From: Pseudomonadota bacterium
GTDB lineage: Bacteria; Pseudomonadota; Gammaproteobacteria; UBA1113
Length of the DNA: 64,000 nucleotides
Assembly: GCA_021782495.1 (NCBI GenBank)
Contig: JAJXUV010000009.1
Location: 20,446 to 84,445 of the forward strand
Reading direction: 5' to 3'
The position numbers and the translations under genes are program-made. Under the pieces are notes generated by a model. That model did not search any database. It saw only the letters and a program-made list of their open reading frames with translations, and was not told the origin of the DNA. Positions 49,501 to 59,916 of the stretch are shown here, one piece after another (the first letter of the stretch is position 1; every line of letters begins with the position of its first letter).

Positions 49501-50319
49501 TTAATACCATTCATAATTGAGTAAATCATAATAAGCTTCTTTGAGCCACTTCATTTGCTCATCCAAATCTTGAATACCCCGCGAAATCACTTCCACTTGC
49601 TTTTCTCGAAACGCAATTTGCAAATCTTGAACCGCTTTCTCGAAAGCAGGCGTCGCGCTATACTGCAAAGCGCCCCGGATTTTATGCAAGATATCGTTCA
49701 TACTCGAGTGATCTTGCTCACTTTGAGCACTTTTTAAGGCTTCTAAATCGTCTGCCAAAGAAACAATCAACAATTCCAAAGCTTGAATGGCTTTTTCTTT
49801 AGTTCCTTCGCACAATCGATCCATCCCTAATTTTAAATCGATCACGGGTCGACTCAGATCCGTGTGTTCATAAGATGGATGCTTAACTTGGTGTAATATA
49901 AAATTTCTAGTCTCTTCTTCCGTCAAAGGTTTTACAACCACGGTTGTAAAACCTGCTTGCAAAGCTTCTTGATGTTTATTTTGTTCACGATAGGCCGTCA
50001 ACGCCACAAAAGGCGTCTTTTTATTTTTAGATTCTGCTTGAGTTCGCGCGGCAGCAATAATATCTAGCGCCGAACCATCGCTTAAACACAAATCTGCTAC
50101 CACCAAATTATAAGCCTGTTGATTTAATTTTTCATTAGCTTCAAAGACTGTTTTAGCGGTATCAATTTTTCTATCGGTTAAACGCGCTAAAATTTCTTTT
50201 TCGACGAATAAACAAACAGTATCATCTTCAATCAATAAAATAGCCTGCGAAGAATCATGCTCTTTCTTAGCACTTAATACAGTCCGTGGAGCACTTTCAA
50301 ATATCGAATCGGCGGTCAT
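49501..50319 (-). CDS. Two-component receiver-Hpt phosphorelay protein
   Basis: This 272-residue protein has an N-terminal receiver domain (LLIEDD acid pair at 31-33, phospho-acceptor D76, T108 and K130). A C-terminal Hpt helix bundle carries the phospho-His in HKIRGA (H212). No histidine-kinase or DNA-binding domain is present, so it is a stand-alone relay module like the output end of a hybrid kinase. Partners are not in the window. The ATG at 50319 has AGAGG eight bases upstream. Confidence 0.88.
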   Translation of the reverse strand: MTADSIFESAPRTVLSAKKEHDSSQAILLIEDDTVCLFVEKEILARLTDRKIDTAKTVFEANEKLNQQAYNLVVADLCLSDGSALDIIAAARTQAESKNKKTPFVALTAYREQNKHQEALQAGFTTVVVKPLTEEETRNFILHQVKHPSYEHTDLSRPVIDLKLGMDRLCEGTKEKAIQALELLIVSLADDLEALKSAQSEQDHSSMNDILHKIRGALQYSATPAFEKAVQDLQIAFREKQVEVISRGIQDLDEQMKWLKEAYYDLLNYEWY

Positions 50320-50583
50320 TTGGTAACCTCTCAACAAAGGATGGATATTAAAAGCGTAGAAGAAAGCCGTCGAGATAGCAAAAACATAATATGGTAGTGC
50401 ACTTAAAAATTGCGCTAAAAATGGCCAGTTTAATCAAACAGTTGACCCCATTATCCCTCTTTGAAGTCAAAATCAATCCCTTCATTTTCAGAAATCTCGT
50501 ACAAATGTTAGAGCGATCCCGAACCAACTTTCTCGCTCCTAGCCACGAGCGCTTGTCGGTTCTATAAAAAAATTTCTACGGAA

Positions 50584-51147
50584 CTATAAGTACGGCACTC
50601 GAGCCAAATAAGGAAGGAGAAACTCTGTAATCAAAAGAGGTGCATCATCCCATAAAAAAATAGAACGGCGCGCTGGCCATAAGGGTTCATTTATCCGGCT
50701 ATCGGGATTGAAAGTAAAAAAAGCACTGACATAATCGGAATTCGCATCAAAACAAGCAAATTCGAAGGCTTGACGCGCAACCTCTTGATTATTGTGCAAC
50801 AAACTATCGCCTATAAATTGTCGGCCTAAGTTTGAAAAAGCTTCTTTATGCGCTTCATAGGTTGTATGAGGAATAATTACTCTTCCATAACACAAAGGAT
50901 GGCCGCTTTGGCTTCCAATGAGGACTTGTCGAATGTGGGCTTTTTCAGGGCCTAAACCCAAAACCACGGCTTCATCGACAAAAGGTTTGGCGTAGGTGTA
51001 TTGCAATTTTTGCATCACCACTTCACCCAAAGCCGCCTTAAAAGCCTGGACCAAACGAGGTGCTCCTAGCAGCCATTGTCGACGCTCATCTGGTATCGAG
51101 ACAGCCTTGATCTCTTTGTGCCACAAACTTGCATTTATTAAAGACAT
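50584..51147 (-). CDS. ubiC: Chorismate--pyruvate lyase UbiC
   Basis: This 187-residue protein matches the chorismate lyase family: W-LL--P-L near the N-terminus ([13 protein letters not shown]), [15 protein letters not shown] in the middle, and the C-terminal [10 protein letters not shown] ... [10 protein letters not shown]. It makes 4-hydroxybenzoate for ubiquinone. It is divergent from sdaA, 40 bases apart. Confidence 0.88.
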   Translation of the reverse strand: MSLINASLWHKEIKAVSIPDERRQWLLGAPRLVQAFKAALGEVVMQKLQYTYAKPFVDEAVVLGLGPEKAHIRQVLIGSQSGHPLCYGRVIIPHTTYEAHKEAFSNLGRQFIGDSLLHNNQEVARQAFEFACFDANSDYVSAFFTFNPDSRINEPLWPARRSIFLWDDAPLLITEFLLPYLARVPYL

Positions 51148-51187
51148 TTTTTACAATATCCCCTGTTTCATCACTAGAGTCACACTC

Positions 51188-52555
51188 ATGACCATCAGTT
51201 TATTCGACCTCTTCTCTATTGGCATCGGCCCTTCTAGCTCTCATACGGTAGGCCCTATGCGCGCGGCCAAAGCGTTTGTGCAGAGTTTAACACAAATGAC
51301 GGCTGCACCGTGCACCAGAATACAAGTCGATTTATATGGTTCGCTGGCTTTAACAGGTAAAGGCCATGGCACCGACAAAGCCATCTTAAATGGTTTAGAA
51401 GGTTATACCCCCGAAGATGTAGTTCCCGAAGAAGTGGGTCCTCGCGCACAGTCTATTCTTCAAGAAGAACAATTAAAACTGGCCGTTTTAGGCACTATTC
51501 CTTTTCACCCTAAAACGGATTTGCTCTTTCATTATGAGGAAACGCTACCGCTACACGCCAATGGCATGCGTTTTAGCGCTTTCGACAAAAACGCAGCGCT
51601 TCTCTGCGAACAAACTTATTATTCTATCGGCGGCGGTTTTATAGTCACCGAGGCAGAAATGCAACATTCTGCTCCTGTTGAAGAAAAACAACCCTACCCT
51701 TTTTCTACGGCTGCGGAATTATTGGCTTTATGCAAAAAACACCATTTGAGTATTGCCGAATTGATGTTGGCCAATGAAAGTGCTTTGCATGGTGAAGAAG
51801 CGGTTAAAACGCGCTGCTTGAAAATTGCAGAAACGATGGTTGCATGTATTGAAGCCGGTTGCCACAGCACTGAAACGCAATTGCCTGGCAGTTTGAAAGT
51901 ACGACGTCGTGCCCCGGCTTTGTATCAAAAATTATCTTTAAAAGAAAACAAAGAAAGTTTTGCTGATAATTTAAATTGGTTAAATCTCTATGCCTTAGCT
52001 GTGAATGAAGAAAATGCCGCGGGGGGGCGCATCGTTACGGCACCGACGAACGGCGCAGCAGGCATTGTGCCGGCTGTCTTACAATATTACCGGGAATTTT
52101 GCCCAGAATACCATGAACAAGGCATTATCGATTATCTTTTAACGGCTGCGGCGATTGCCATCCTTTATAAAAAAGGCGCTTCGATTTCTGCGGCCGAAGT
52201 GGGTTGTCAGGGAGAAGTGGGTGTAGCTTGCTCGATGGCGGCGGGTGCATTAACCGCTGTATTGAGCGGCACGCTGGCACAAATCGAGAGTGCGGCAGAA
52301 ATCGGCATGGAACACCATTTGGGTTTGACTTGCGATCCCATTGCAGGCTTGGTTCAAATCCCGTGTATTGAACGCAATGCCATGGGAACCGTTCAAGCCG
52401 TGAATTCAGCCAAATTGGCCTTGATGGAAAGTGGAGAACACATCGTTTCCTTAGACACGGTCATCAAAACCATGTGGGAAACGGGTCTGGCGATGAAAAC
52501 GAGTCTCAAAGAAACCTCACAAGGCGGTTTAGCCGTCAATCATCCGGAGTGTTGA
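51188..52555 (+). CDS. sdaA: L-serine ammonia-lyase (serine dehydratase)
   Basis: This 455-residue, single-chain, iron-sulfur L-serine dehydratase converts serine to pyruvate and ammonia. It begins [21 protein letters not shown] and has the [10 protein letters not shown] region and cluster Cys in [17 protein letters not shown] and [14 protein letters not shown]. Serine use as a carbon source is a known trait of Legionella-like bacteria. The ATG at 51188 gives the usual N-terminus. A peptide deformylase gene follows after 2 bases. Confidence 0.96.
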   Translation: MTISLFDLFSIGIGPSSSHTVGPMRAAKAFVQSLTQMTAAPCTRIQVDLYGSLALTGKGHGTDKAILNGLEGYTPEDVVPEEVGPRAQSILQEEQLKLAVLGTIPFHPKTDLLFHYEETLPLHANGMRFSAFDKNAALLCEQTYYSIGGGFIVTEAEMQHSAPVEEKQPYPFSTAAELLALCKKHHLSIAELMLANESALHGEEAVKTRCLKIAETMVACIEAGCHSTETQLPGSLKVRRRAPALYQKLSLKENKESFADNLNWLNLYALAVNEENAAGGRIVTAPTNGAAGIVPAVLQYYREFCPEYHEQGIIDYLLTAAAIAILYKKGASISAAEVGCQGEVGVACSMAAGALTAVLSGTLAQIESAAEIGMEHHLGLTCDPIAGLVQIPCIERNAMGTVQAVNSAKLALMESGEHIVSLDTVIKTMWETGLAMKTSLKETSQGGLAVNHPEC

Positions 52556-52557
52556 AC

Positions 52558-53067
52558 ATGACAAAAATTCGTATTTTGGATTATCCCGATGCCAAATTAA
52601 AACGCATTGGGAAAAAAGTGGAAGTCATCAACGAGGAAATCAAACAAGTCATCGCGGATATGTTTGAAACCCATTATGCCACTGAGAATTGCGCTGCTCT
52701 GGCCGCGACACAATTGGATTTTGCCGATCCCTGGGCGATCACCGTCATCGATTTTTCGGAAAATAAAGATGAACCTTTGTGTCTGATCAACCCAGAGATT
52801 GTCAAAATGGAAGGTGAACAATTTGAATATGAAGCCTGCATGTCGGTGCATCCCGATCATTTGCGCGAACGCGTCAAACGCGCCGAACGCATTGTCGTTC
52901 AAGCTTTAAATGAACGCGGCGAACCCATAGAATTAAGCGCTGAAGGATTCATGGCCAAATGCCTGCAACACGAAATCGATCACTTAAATGGGATGACGTA
53001 TTTAGACAGAATATCTCCGTTAAAGCGCGAGCGTTTGTTGGAGAAATTGCGGAAGACGCGGCGATAA
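52558..53067 (+). CDS. Peptide deformylase-like protein with altered motif 1
   Basis: This 169-residue member of the peptide deformylase family removes formyl from nascent Met. The metal ligands are kept: C94 in EACMS and H138/H142 in QHEIDH with catalytic E139. Motif 1 reads CAALAATQL instead of the usual GVGLAAPQ. The variant EACMS replaces EGCLS, and the KR-x-ERL tail is usual. It may be a second, divergent deformylase. GGAG lies eight bases before the ATG, and coupling to sdaA is likely. Confidence 0.88.
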   Translation: MTKIRILDYPDAKLKRIGKKVEVINEEIKQVIADMFETHYATENCAALAATQLDFADPWAITVIDFSENKDEPLCLINPEIVKMEGEQFEYEACMSVHPDHLRERVKRAERIVVQALNERGEPIELSAEGFMAKCLQHEIDHLNGMTYLDRISPLKRERLLEKLRKTRR

Positions 53068-53119
53068 ACTGTATTCCATAGTTAGATAATGTGGAAAAAT
53101 ACTCGTGAAAATCTATACA

Positions 53120-53530
53120 TTACTTATATAAGGAAAATTTTTTAGTGATTTCAGAGACTGTATCCCATTTTCCCAAAAGGACGGCAGCATAGTAAATGTG
53201 CTCTTCTTGGGTTTTTTTAGCGATATTTTCTATTCGTTCTAGATAACCGCCTCCGGTCATACTATCCACAAAGGCAAGTTGCATAATACCAGCTTCTTTT
53301 GCATTGAACACGGCTTTTTTGATTTCACCCGATTTGCCGCGGAGAATAATGTAAGGCATGCCTGAAACTTTCCAATCGTTCCCACTGGCATCCATATTCG
53401 ATTGCAGGAAACAAGCTTCATGACCCAACAAAGCACCCACTGCAAGAGAAGCATGTGCCAGGGCATTCATTGCAACGCCTACATCGATGTCTTTATTGAT
53501 GATGGCGACTAGTTTATTTTCAAAAGTCAT
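53120..53530 (-). CDS. DUF2000 family protein
   Basis: This 136-residue single-domain protein has the DUF2000 pattern: [21 protein letters not shown] at the start, [14 protein letters not shown], and a MTGGGYLER segment near the end. The family is related in fold to peptidyl-tRNA hydrolase 2 but its function is not established. It is convergent with the deformylase gene. Confidence 0.85.
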   Translation of the reverse strand: MTFENKLVAIINKDIDVGVAMNALAHASLAVGALLGHEACFLQSNMDASGNDWKVSGMPYIILRGKSGEIKKAVFNAKEAGIMQLAFVDSMTGGGYLERIENIAKKTQEEHIYYAAVLLGKWDTVSEITKKFSLYK

Positions 53531-53585
53531 TTTTCTTCCTCCAACTAGTGTCTAAAATAATACGACATACTGGTTGGAAAATCAA

Positions 53586-54098
53586 TTATTGCTCTAAGAC
53601 TTTAAAAGGCCGTTTGCTTAAGATAATGATCCACAAACCAATCATTAATGACATCGGCGGCATTAAAATCATGAGGAAAGCCAACCAGCCTCTAAAAGAA
53701 AAGGCTTCCGCCAAACGCCAACACAATCGAATGTATTGATACAATCCGAATAAAAGTGCTATTAAAAAAAGGCCAAAGCAAAAAAACTCTGTTTTCGACA
53801 CTTGAATGATTTGATTTTGAATCGCTTGATTCGGATTTTCCAATAGCGCGTTCCATGCATTGAGACCAAAAACACGACTAAACCAAGGCATGACGTAGCT
53901 ACTACCATATATAAAAAAAGACACGCCAATTGCATAATAGAGGGGGTGTTTTAATCTGACCATCCGCGCCCAACAATAAAAAACCCACACGGGGATCAAG
54001 GCATACCACCCCCGCTCTCCTGCCAAAGTAAAGACGCGCCACAAACCGACGTAGAATAACGTCAATAGCAAGACTAAGAAAAATAAATCCATCATCAT
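53586..54098 (-). CDS. Membrane protein of unknown function downstream of secF
   Basis: This roughly 170-residue protein has about five hydrophobic segments (residues 3-20, 26-45, 50-70, 110-130 and 140-160). The segment AGERGWYALIPVWVFYCW resembles the DUF5684 type found next to signal peptidase and Sec genes. The start is uncertain: the ATG at 54098 overlaps the secF stop region (TAATATG), with further ATG codons a few bases either side. It belongs to the yajC-secD-secF transcript. Confidence 0.7.
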   Translation of the reverse strand: MMMDLFFLVLLLTLFYVGLWRVFTLAGERGWYALIPVWVFYCWARMVRLKHPLYYAIGVSFFIYGSSYVMPWFSRVFGLNAWNALLENPNQAIQNQIIQVSKTEFFCFGLFLIALLFGLYQYIRLCWRLAEAFSFRGWLAFLMILMPPMSLMIGLWIIILSKRPFKVLEQ

Positions 54099-54099
54099 A

Positions 54100-55020
54100 T
54101 TAAGGCATATCATCCACTGCTTGGCGAGGTGGGGGTAATAAATCACTGCGATTTAAACCCAAAGCCACTGCTAACGCACCCGCCACATAAATCGAGGAAT
54201 AGGTCCCTACCACAATCCCAACGACCATTGCGGTAGCAAAACCATGCAAGGTTTCACCCCCAAAGAAAAACAAAGACAATACCGCCAGCAAAGTCAAACC
54301 AGAAGTCATAATAGTACGCGATAAGGTTTGATTCACCGACACATTGACAATCTCAATGGGCGTTCCGCTGCGATTTTTTCTAAAATTCTCGCGAATACGA
54401 TCGAATACCACAATGGTGTCGTTTAAGGAATAACCCATCACCGTTAATACTGCGGCCAAAGAAGTTAAATCAAATTCCATTTGAAAATAAGAAAAGATCC
54501 CCAAAATAATCAAAGGATCGTGGATCAAAGAAACAGCCGCACTGACTGCAAATCGATATTCAAATCGAACAGCAATGTAAATCGCCGTTCCTAACAAAGC
54601 TAAAACCAAAGCCAAGGCGCCATTCGTCGCCAATTCTTTTCCTACTTGCGGACCAATGTAAGCTGTACTTTGCAACACAGCCCCGGGTAAATGCGCCACC
54701 ACTTCTTTACCGATGTCTTGATCTTGCTGGGTATTGATGTTTCCGCCTAGCCGAATCAACACCGTCTTAGGCGTTCCATAAATTTGCACTTTACCGTCTT
54801 TGTAATTGGCTTGTTCTAAGGTGGTGCGTACAGCTTCTAAATCCGCTTGTGTTGAAAAACTTGCGATCACTTCGGTACCACCCGTGAATTCCAACCCCCA
54901 ATTAATACCTTTCATACACAAAGTCAAAATACACAAGAAAATAATAAAGCAAGAAAATCCCATCGCCCATTTGCGCAAGGCCATGAAACGAATCGCCGTA
55001 TTGTGTTTGAAAAATTCCAT
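54100..55020 (-). CDS. secF: Protein translocase subunit SecF
   Basis: This 306-residue, six-helix RND-type protein has the family motifs WGLEFTGGTEV near the N-terminus and GYSLNDTIVVFDRIREN in the membrane domain. With SecD it uses the proton gradient to complete protein export through SecYEG. It follows secD by one base. Confidence 0.97.
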   Translation of the reverse strand: MEFFKHNTAIRFMALRKWAMGFSCFIIFLCILTLCMKGINWGLEFTGGTEVIASFSTQADLEAVRTTLEQANYKDGKVQIYGTPKTVLIRLGGNINTQQDQDIGKEVVAHLPGAVLQSTAYIGPQVGKELATNGALALVLALLGTAIYIAVRFEYRFAVSAAVSLIHDPLIILGIFSYFQMEFDLTSLAAVLTVMGYSLNDTIVVFDRIRENFRKNRSGTPIEIVNVSVNQTLSRTIMTSGLTLLAVLSLFFFGGETLHGFATAMVVGIVVGTYSSIYVAGALAVALGLNRSDLLPPPRQAVDDMP

Positions 55021-55021
55021 G

Positions 55022-56902
55022 CTATATACCTATCGATAATTTTGTCAACCGAGGCTTATGCCCGTAAATTAAATTCACAATCGCTCGAGTGCCTGTGATG
55101 GCTGTAAACATCGAGGTTAAAATCCCCACCGTCAAAGTCACTGCAAAACCTTTGATAGGCCCCGTACCAATCATTAACAATGCCATCGCAGCAATTAAAG
55201 TCGTGACGTTGGAGTCGACAATGGTCGACAAAGCCCGTTCATAACCGGCTTGAATACTGGCCTGAGGCGATAGCCCATAGCGCAATTCTTCTCGGATGCG
55301 CTCAAAGATCAACACATTCGCATCCACTGCCATTCCGAGCGTCAATAAAATACCCGCGATACCCGGTAAAGATAAAGTTGCCCCTAAAACAGATAAAATA
55401 GCGACCAATAACACCAAATTCATGCCTAAGGCAATGTCGGCCAAAAATCCGAAAAAGTGGTAATATAAGACCATAAAAACAACGATCGCGATAAAACCAA
55501 TTTCGATAGACAATATTCCTTTGTCGATATTTTGTTGGCCCAGACTAGGCCCTACCGTACTTTCTTCAATGATTGCCACCGGTGTCGGCAAAGAACCGGC
55601 TCGCAGTAACAAAGCCAAATCGCGCGCTTCCACCGGATTGGATAAACCCGTAATTTGAAAAGTGCTGGGTAAAGCACTTTGAATGGTAGCAATGCTGATC
55701 ACGCGTTCTGTTTTACGTTGCGTGTATTGGGTTTGGCCGTTGACAGTTACCGGTGTTAAAGCCGTTTCCACATAAATAATCGCCAAGGGTTTGCCAATAT
55801 TTTCTCCCGTAATTCGATAAAAAGCCGCCTCTCCGCCTCCACCTAAAGTAATCGAGGCGGCCGGTTGCCCATCCTCCCCCATGGTGGAACTGGCATTGGT
55901 GATAGAACCGCCCGACAAAATAACTTTATCTTGCAATAAAATGGGAATGGATTGCGTTGTCTGCGCAGGCGTGTACGCATACAAAGAAGAGCCTGGCGGA
56001 ATAATACCCGTAGTTTGAGCTTGGTTTGCATCGTGTATGGTATCTTGTAAATGGAATTCTAAGGTAGCTGTTCCGCCGATAATTTGCTTGGCACGCACCG
56101 TATCTTGCACGCCGGGTAAATCCACAGAAATGCGATCAGCTCCTTGACGTTGTACGATGGGTTCATTGACACCCAATTCGTCGACGCGTTTGCGCAAAAC
56201 CGATAAAGTTTTATCCACCGCAAAATTTTGCGCGGACAGGCGCGCACTGTCTGACAAACTGGCGGTGACCAACCACTGCGAACCTTGCTGCACCACATCT
56301 CGACTAAATTCGGGATAATCTGCTTGTAAAACAGCAATCACTTTATCTGCCGTTGCGCGATTGGCTACTCGAATGCTCATCCCATTGGGCGCGTCTTGCA
56401 GCCCCAAATAGCGAACATTCGCGGCACGCAAGCTGTCGGAAACATTGCGTCCCGCGGCTTGTACTCGATGATTCATCAAGGAATCAACGTCGATGGCCAT
56501 CAAGAAATGCACACCACCACTTAAATCCAAACCCAAATGCATCGGCTGAGCACCAACGACTTGCAACCACTTCGGCGTTGTATTAGCCATATTCAAAGCC
56601 ACGGTATAGCCTTCTCCCAGAGTGCTTTTGATCACATCGTCCGCGCGCAATTGGTTGTCGGCATTACTGAAATGGTATAAAACACTGCCATCGGCTGCTT
56701 TTTCAACTTGACTATAAGCTAATTGTTGCGCACTCAAAGCCATACTGACTTGGTTCAGTACCGCACCGTCCAAAGCATGGCTACTGTCTGGCGACACTTG
56801 TACGGCAAAATCTTTTTTGTATAAATTAGGCAAGGAGTAAACGATACCAAATAAAATAACAACAACAATTAACACGTACTTCCATGCTGGGTAGCGATTC
56901 AT
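55022..56902 (-). CDS. secD: Protein translocase subunit SecD
   Basis: This 626-residue partner of SecF has the large periplasmic P1 domain (LGLDLSGGVHFLMAIDVD, VDELGVNEPIVQRQGADRI). The membrane part has TLGMAVDANVLIFERIREEL and the end (TGTRAIVNLIYG). It lies between yajC and secF in the usual order yajC-secD-secF. Confidence 0.98.
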   Translation of the reverse strand: MNRYPAWKYVLIVVVILFGIVYSLPNLYKKDFAVQVSPDSSHALDGAVLNQVSMALSAQQLAYSQVEKAADGSVLYHFSNADNQLRADDVIKSTLGEGYTVALNMANTTPKWLQVVGAQPMHLGLDLSGGVHFLMAIDVDSLMNHRVQAAGRNVSDSLRAANVRYLGLQDAPNGMSIRVANRATADKVIAVLQADYPEFSRDVVQQGSQWLVTASLSDSARLSAQNFAVDKTLSVLRKRVDELGVNEPIVQRQGADRISVDLPGVQDTVRAKQIIGGTATLEFHLQDTIHDANQAQTTGIIPPGSSLYAYTPAQTTQSIPILLQDKVILSGGSITNASSTMGEDGQPAASITLGGGGEAAFYRITGENIGKPLAIIYVETALTPVTVNGQTQYTQRKTERVISIATIQSALPSTFQITGLSNPVEARDLALLLRAGSLPTPVAIIEESTVGPSLGQQNIDKGILSIEIGFIAIVVFMVLYYHFFGFLADIALGMNLVLLVAILSVLGATLSLPGIAGILLTLGMAVDANVLIFERIREELRYGLSPQASIQAGYERALSTIVDSNVTTLIAAMALLMIGTGPIKGFAVTLTVGILTSMFTAITGTRAIVNLIYGHKPRLTKLSIGI

Positions 56903-56911
56903 CCGATTTCC

Positions 56912-57283
56912 TTAATTTTTAATCGTACCCTTAGGCAAACAGGCGACAATGGCGGTTTTTTGAATTTTAATTTCAACGCCCTTCGCAATTTCCACACTGG
57001 CAATACTCTCATGAATACCCGTGATGACACCCATAATTCCCCCCGCAATCACTACCTCATCGCCTGTGGTCACAGCGGCCAGCATTTGCTTCATTTCTTT
57101 TTGACGTTTAGATTGTGGACGAATTAAAAAGAAATAAAAGACTAAAAAGAAAACACCGATAAACAATAAAAAGCTGAAATTGCCGCCCGCTGGTGCATGG
57201 GTGGTGGCTGCAGCATCTGCCGTGGCAGCCGTGGTCGCCGTTGTGGTGGTGGCCGCTAAAGCAGTCGGGATCAGAAAACTCAT
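56912..57283 (-). CDS. yajC: Preprotein translocase accessory protein YajC
   Basis: This 123-residue single-helix protein has the YajC motif FFLIRPQSKRQKE after the membrane segment and GDEVVIAGGIMGVIT in the soluble part. The first 30 residues carry an unusual Ala/Thr-rich stretch. It associates with SecDF. It is the first gene of this minus-strand operon. Confidence 0.96.
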   Translation of the reverse strand: MSFLIPTALAATTTTATTAATADAAATTHAPAGGNFSFLLFIGVFFLVFYFFLIRPQSKRQKEMKQMLAAVTTGDEVVIAGGIMGVITGIHESIASVEIAKGVEIKIQKTAIVACLPKGTIKN

Positions 57284-57501
57284 GGTATAAAAGCTCCTAT
57301 TGGCAATGAAATAAACCTAGACTTTACTGTGTTTGAGGGAAATACGCAAGTCTATAGATTTTCAATCAAATTTGTTGAGAGTTAGTTTTGCTCGCGGACA
57401 CTTTATATTGGAGAAAAACAGAATAAAATTGCACAATTTATTGACTTATTTATTCATATCATTTTAAAATAGATAAATAAAACCACGAGAAATATATTAT
57501 T

Positions 57502-58728
57502 ATGCCAAAAAATATTTTTACCCATATACTCAATACGCCAGGAAATTTAGTACACGCTTTATGTGTTACGCTCTTGTCAGAAGAGACTAAAATACCCGTC
57601 CTGACTTTCTATAGTCGTGATACACAAATGTGCAAAGATCCCAATCCAAACGATCCGTGGGTAAACGCCTATCTTAAAAGAACTTATCCGCCTGAAGGAA
57701 AGCAGATCGCTAATTTTGCTATGTCTGCTGTATTCGCTTTGGTAGATTATTTTCATTACTGTTCTACTGAACAGTCGCATTGGCCAAAGTCAATCGAGCA
57801 AGAGTCTGTCATGCACGATAAAGTGCATCTTGAACCATTGTCTGGTCCAGTCGCTCAAAATAACACACATGTTCATTGGGCATTTCCGGAATTAACACCT
57901 GAAATATTGCAATGTATTCTAGAACAAATTGGCATAGCACAAAACAATCACGGAGGACGCAACCAATATATACAACATCCTGAAATTTCAGGAAGAACTC
58001 TAAAGAACTTGAAAGAAATGCGGTGTGCTAACAATCCTACACCCAATTTTGATACCATGAGTCCTTTGATCCATGAAAGTGAATTTTTGGATATTGTAAA
58101 CGCCTATACTCGTTTTTATGAACAACAACCAGCTGAAACGATTGCGGACTCCCAGAACAGAAAAGCATATCTTAATCGATATTTTAGCACTAATATACCA
58201 CTCTATATCAGGAATCAAATACATTATTTTAGGCACTCGCTAGAAAATGCCATCAGCGCTTCTTTCTGGACTTCAGGTATTCTGAGTTTAACAGAGAGCA
58301 TTTTAAAAGAATGTACTTCTTTAGAACCTAGGCAACTGGCCAACATCACCAATGATTTATATCTGTATTTATTGGCCTCTAATCCTGATGCCGGCATATT
58401 ACCCTATATCGTATTGGCTACTTGCAGGTATTTATCGCCCAGGCAAACATTTTTGATGGCCCTCAGCCTCAATGTTTCTCTAGAAGTCTTAGAAAATACA
58501 GAACATGAAGAAATGGGCATCGGTGGACTAAGCCTTATCGGAGCCGGAGCAACTTCCGCACTGCTTGCCTCAGTGACAGCCGCCATAACCAGTGGCGTAA
58601 CGCGAAGCACAATATCTTATGGCAGCGGCTTGTTAAAACGAGGAATCAGTTATTTCTACCCATCAAAAACGGAGATTTCGAGAGATATCTCTAAAAATTT
58701 GCAGCCAATGAGTGCCTCTGCGATTTAA
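57502..58728 (+). CDS. Orphan 408-residue protein with C-terminal hydrophobic segment; effector-like
   Basis: I do not recognise a family. The protein is rich in His, Asn, Gln and Tyr in the first 250 residues. Residues about 340-375 (GGLSLIGAGATSALLASVTAAITSG) form one or two hydrophobic Gly/Ala-rich segments. A basic-aromatic stretch (KRGISYFYPSK) follows. This plan, a soluble body plus a late membrane hairpin and short polar tail, recalls the 982-residue orphan at 1098. The upstream 218 bases (57284-57501) are AT-rich and the gene has no close partner. A host-directed role is only a possibility. Confidence 0.75.
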   Translation: MPKNIFTHILNTPGNLVHALCVTLLSEETKIPVLTFYSRDTQMCKDPNPNDPWVNAYLKRTYPPEGKQIANFAMSAVFALVDYFHYCSTEQSHWPKSIEQESVMHDKVHLEPLSGPVAQNNTHVHWAFPELTPEILQCILEQIGIAQNNHGGRNQYIQHPEISGRTLKNLKEMRCANNPTPNFDTMSPLIHESEFLDIVNAYTRFYEQQPAETIADSQNRKAYLNRYFSTNIPLYIRNQIHYFRHSLENAISASFWTSGILSLTESILKECTSLEPRQLANITNDLYLYLLASNPDAGILPYIVLATCRYLSPRQTFLMALSLNVSLEVLENTEHEEMGIGGLSLIGAGATSALLASVTAAITSGVTRSTISYGSGLLKRGISYFYPSKTEISRDISKNLQPMSASAI

Positions 58729-58747
58729 TGTAATTGTGTTCATGAAT

Positions 58748-59770
58748 CTACACAATGAGCATACAATCGCCATAACTATAGAATCGATACTGTGCCTGGA
58801 TGGCGTGTTCATAGGCTGCTCTCATCGTCTCATAACCTGCAAAGGCAGCTACCAACATCAACAAACTAGACTCGGGCAAATGGAAATTCGTCAACAATCC
58901 ATCGATCACTTTGAATTCGTATCCCGGATAAATGAATAAGTTCGACTCGCCTGCAAAGGCTTTCAATTGACCATCACGCGCAGCGGTTTCCAAAGAACGC
59001 ACGGTCGTGGTTCCCACAGCAATCACTCGACCACCGCTTGCTTTGGTACGAAGAATGGCTTCACACACACTTTTCGATACTTCTATTCTTTCCGCATGCA
59101 AAGCATGTTCTCGAATATTGTCTACGCGCACCGGTTGAAAAGTCCCCGCTCCAACGTGCAAAGTGAGATATGCCAAGTCGATTCCTTTGGCTTTGAGCGC
59201 TTCTAAAAAAGACAATTCGAAATGAAGGCCGGCTGTTGGCGCCGCCACCGAGCCATCGTCTCGGGCATATACCGTTTGATAACGTTCTTTGTCTAAATTT
59301 TCGGCCGGACGTTTAAAATAAGAAGGAATCGGTACTTCGCCAAAGGCTTGCATGATTTCATAAAAAGAGCGCCCTGTTATGGATTCCAACACAAATAAAT
59401 CGCCTTCACGACCTAACACTTTGATGGCATCGTCGCCGCTGAGATAAATGATTTGTTCACTTTTGGGCGATTTACTCGCGCGTAAATGCGCCAAAGCGTG
59501 CGTTGAATCCAAGACCCGTTCAATCAAACACTCTACTCGCCCCCCGCTTTTTTTATGCCCATAAAAGCGCGCCAACATCACTTTGGAATTGTTCAAGACC
59601 AATAAATCCCCAGGATGCAAATAGTTTGCCAAGTCTACAAAAGATTTGTCTTCCCATTGCTTCGCTGCTTTATCCACGACCAATAATCGACTTTGCGAGC
59701 GTTTTTCAGTAGGATAGCGCGCAATCAAGGAATCGGGCAAATCAAAGTGGTAATCGCTTAAATGGTACAT
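58748..59770 (-). CDS. queA: S-adenosylmethionine:tRNA ribosyltransferase-isomerase QueA
   Basis: This 340-residue enzyme makes epoxyqueuosine in tRNA. It starts MYHLSDYHFDLPDSLIARYP and contains GRVECLIER, the SVAAPTAGLHF motif, LHVGAGTFQPVRVDNI and TNFHLPESSLLMLVAAF. The ATG at 59770 gives the standard N-terminus, so a longer in-frame reading is rejected. It is divergent from acnA across 146 bases. Confidence 0.96.
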   Translation of the reverse strand: MYHLSDYHFDLPDSLIARYPTEKRSQSRLLVVDKAAKQWEDKSFVDLANYLHPGDLLVLNNSKVMLARFYGHKKSGGRVECLIERVLDSTHALAHLRASKSPKSEQIIYLSGDDAIKVLGREGDLFVLESITGRSFYEIMQAFGEVPIPSYFKRPAENLDKERYQTVYARDDGSVAAPTAGLHFELSFLEALKAKGIDLAYLTLHVGAGTFQPVRVDNIREHALHAERIEVSKSVCEAILRTKASGGRVIAVGTTTVRSLETAARDGQLKAFAGESNLFIYPGYEFKVIDGLLTNFHLPESSLLMLVAAFAGYETMRAAYEHAIQAQYRFYSYGDCMLIV

Positions 59771-59916
59771 GTTTGGCCTAAAATTTAGTATGAATGAATT
59801 AATTTTCGCCGATTTTAGCACGGTAGGATGAAGATTTCTTAATCCCTTCAAGGAAATAGCAAAAACCCTCTATTTAAGCTAAAATATTACCCTAGTTTAG
59901 TTAAAAGGAATATCCC

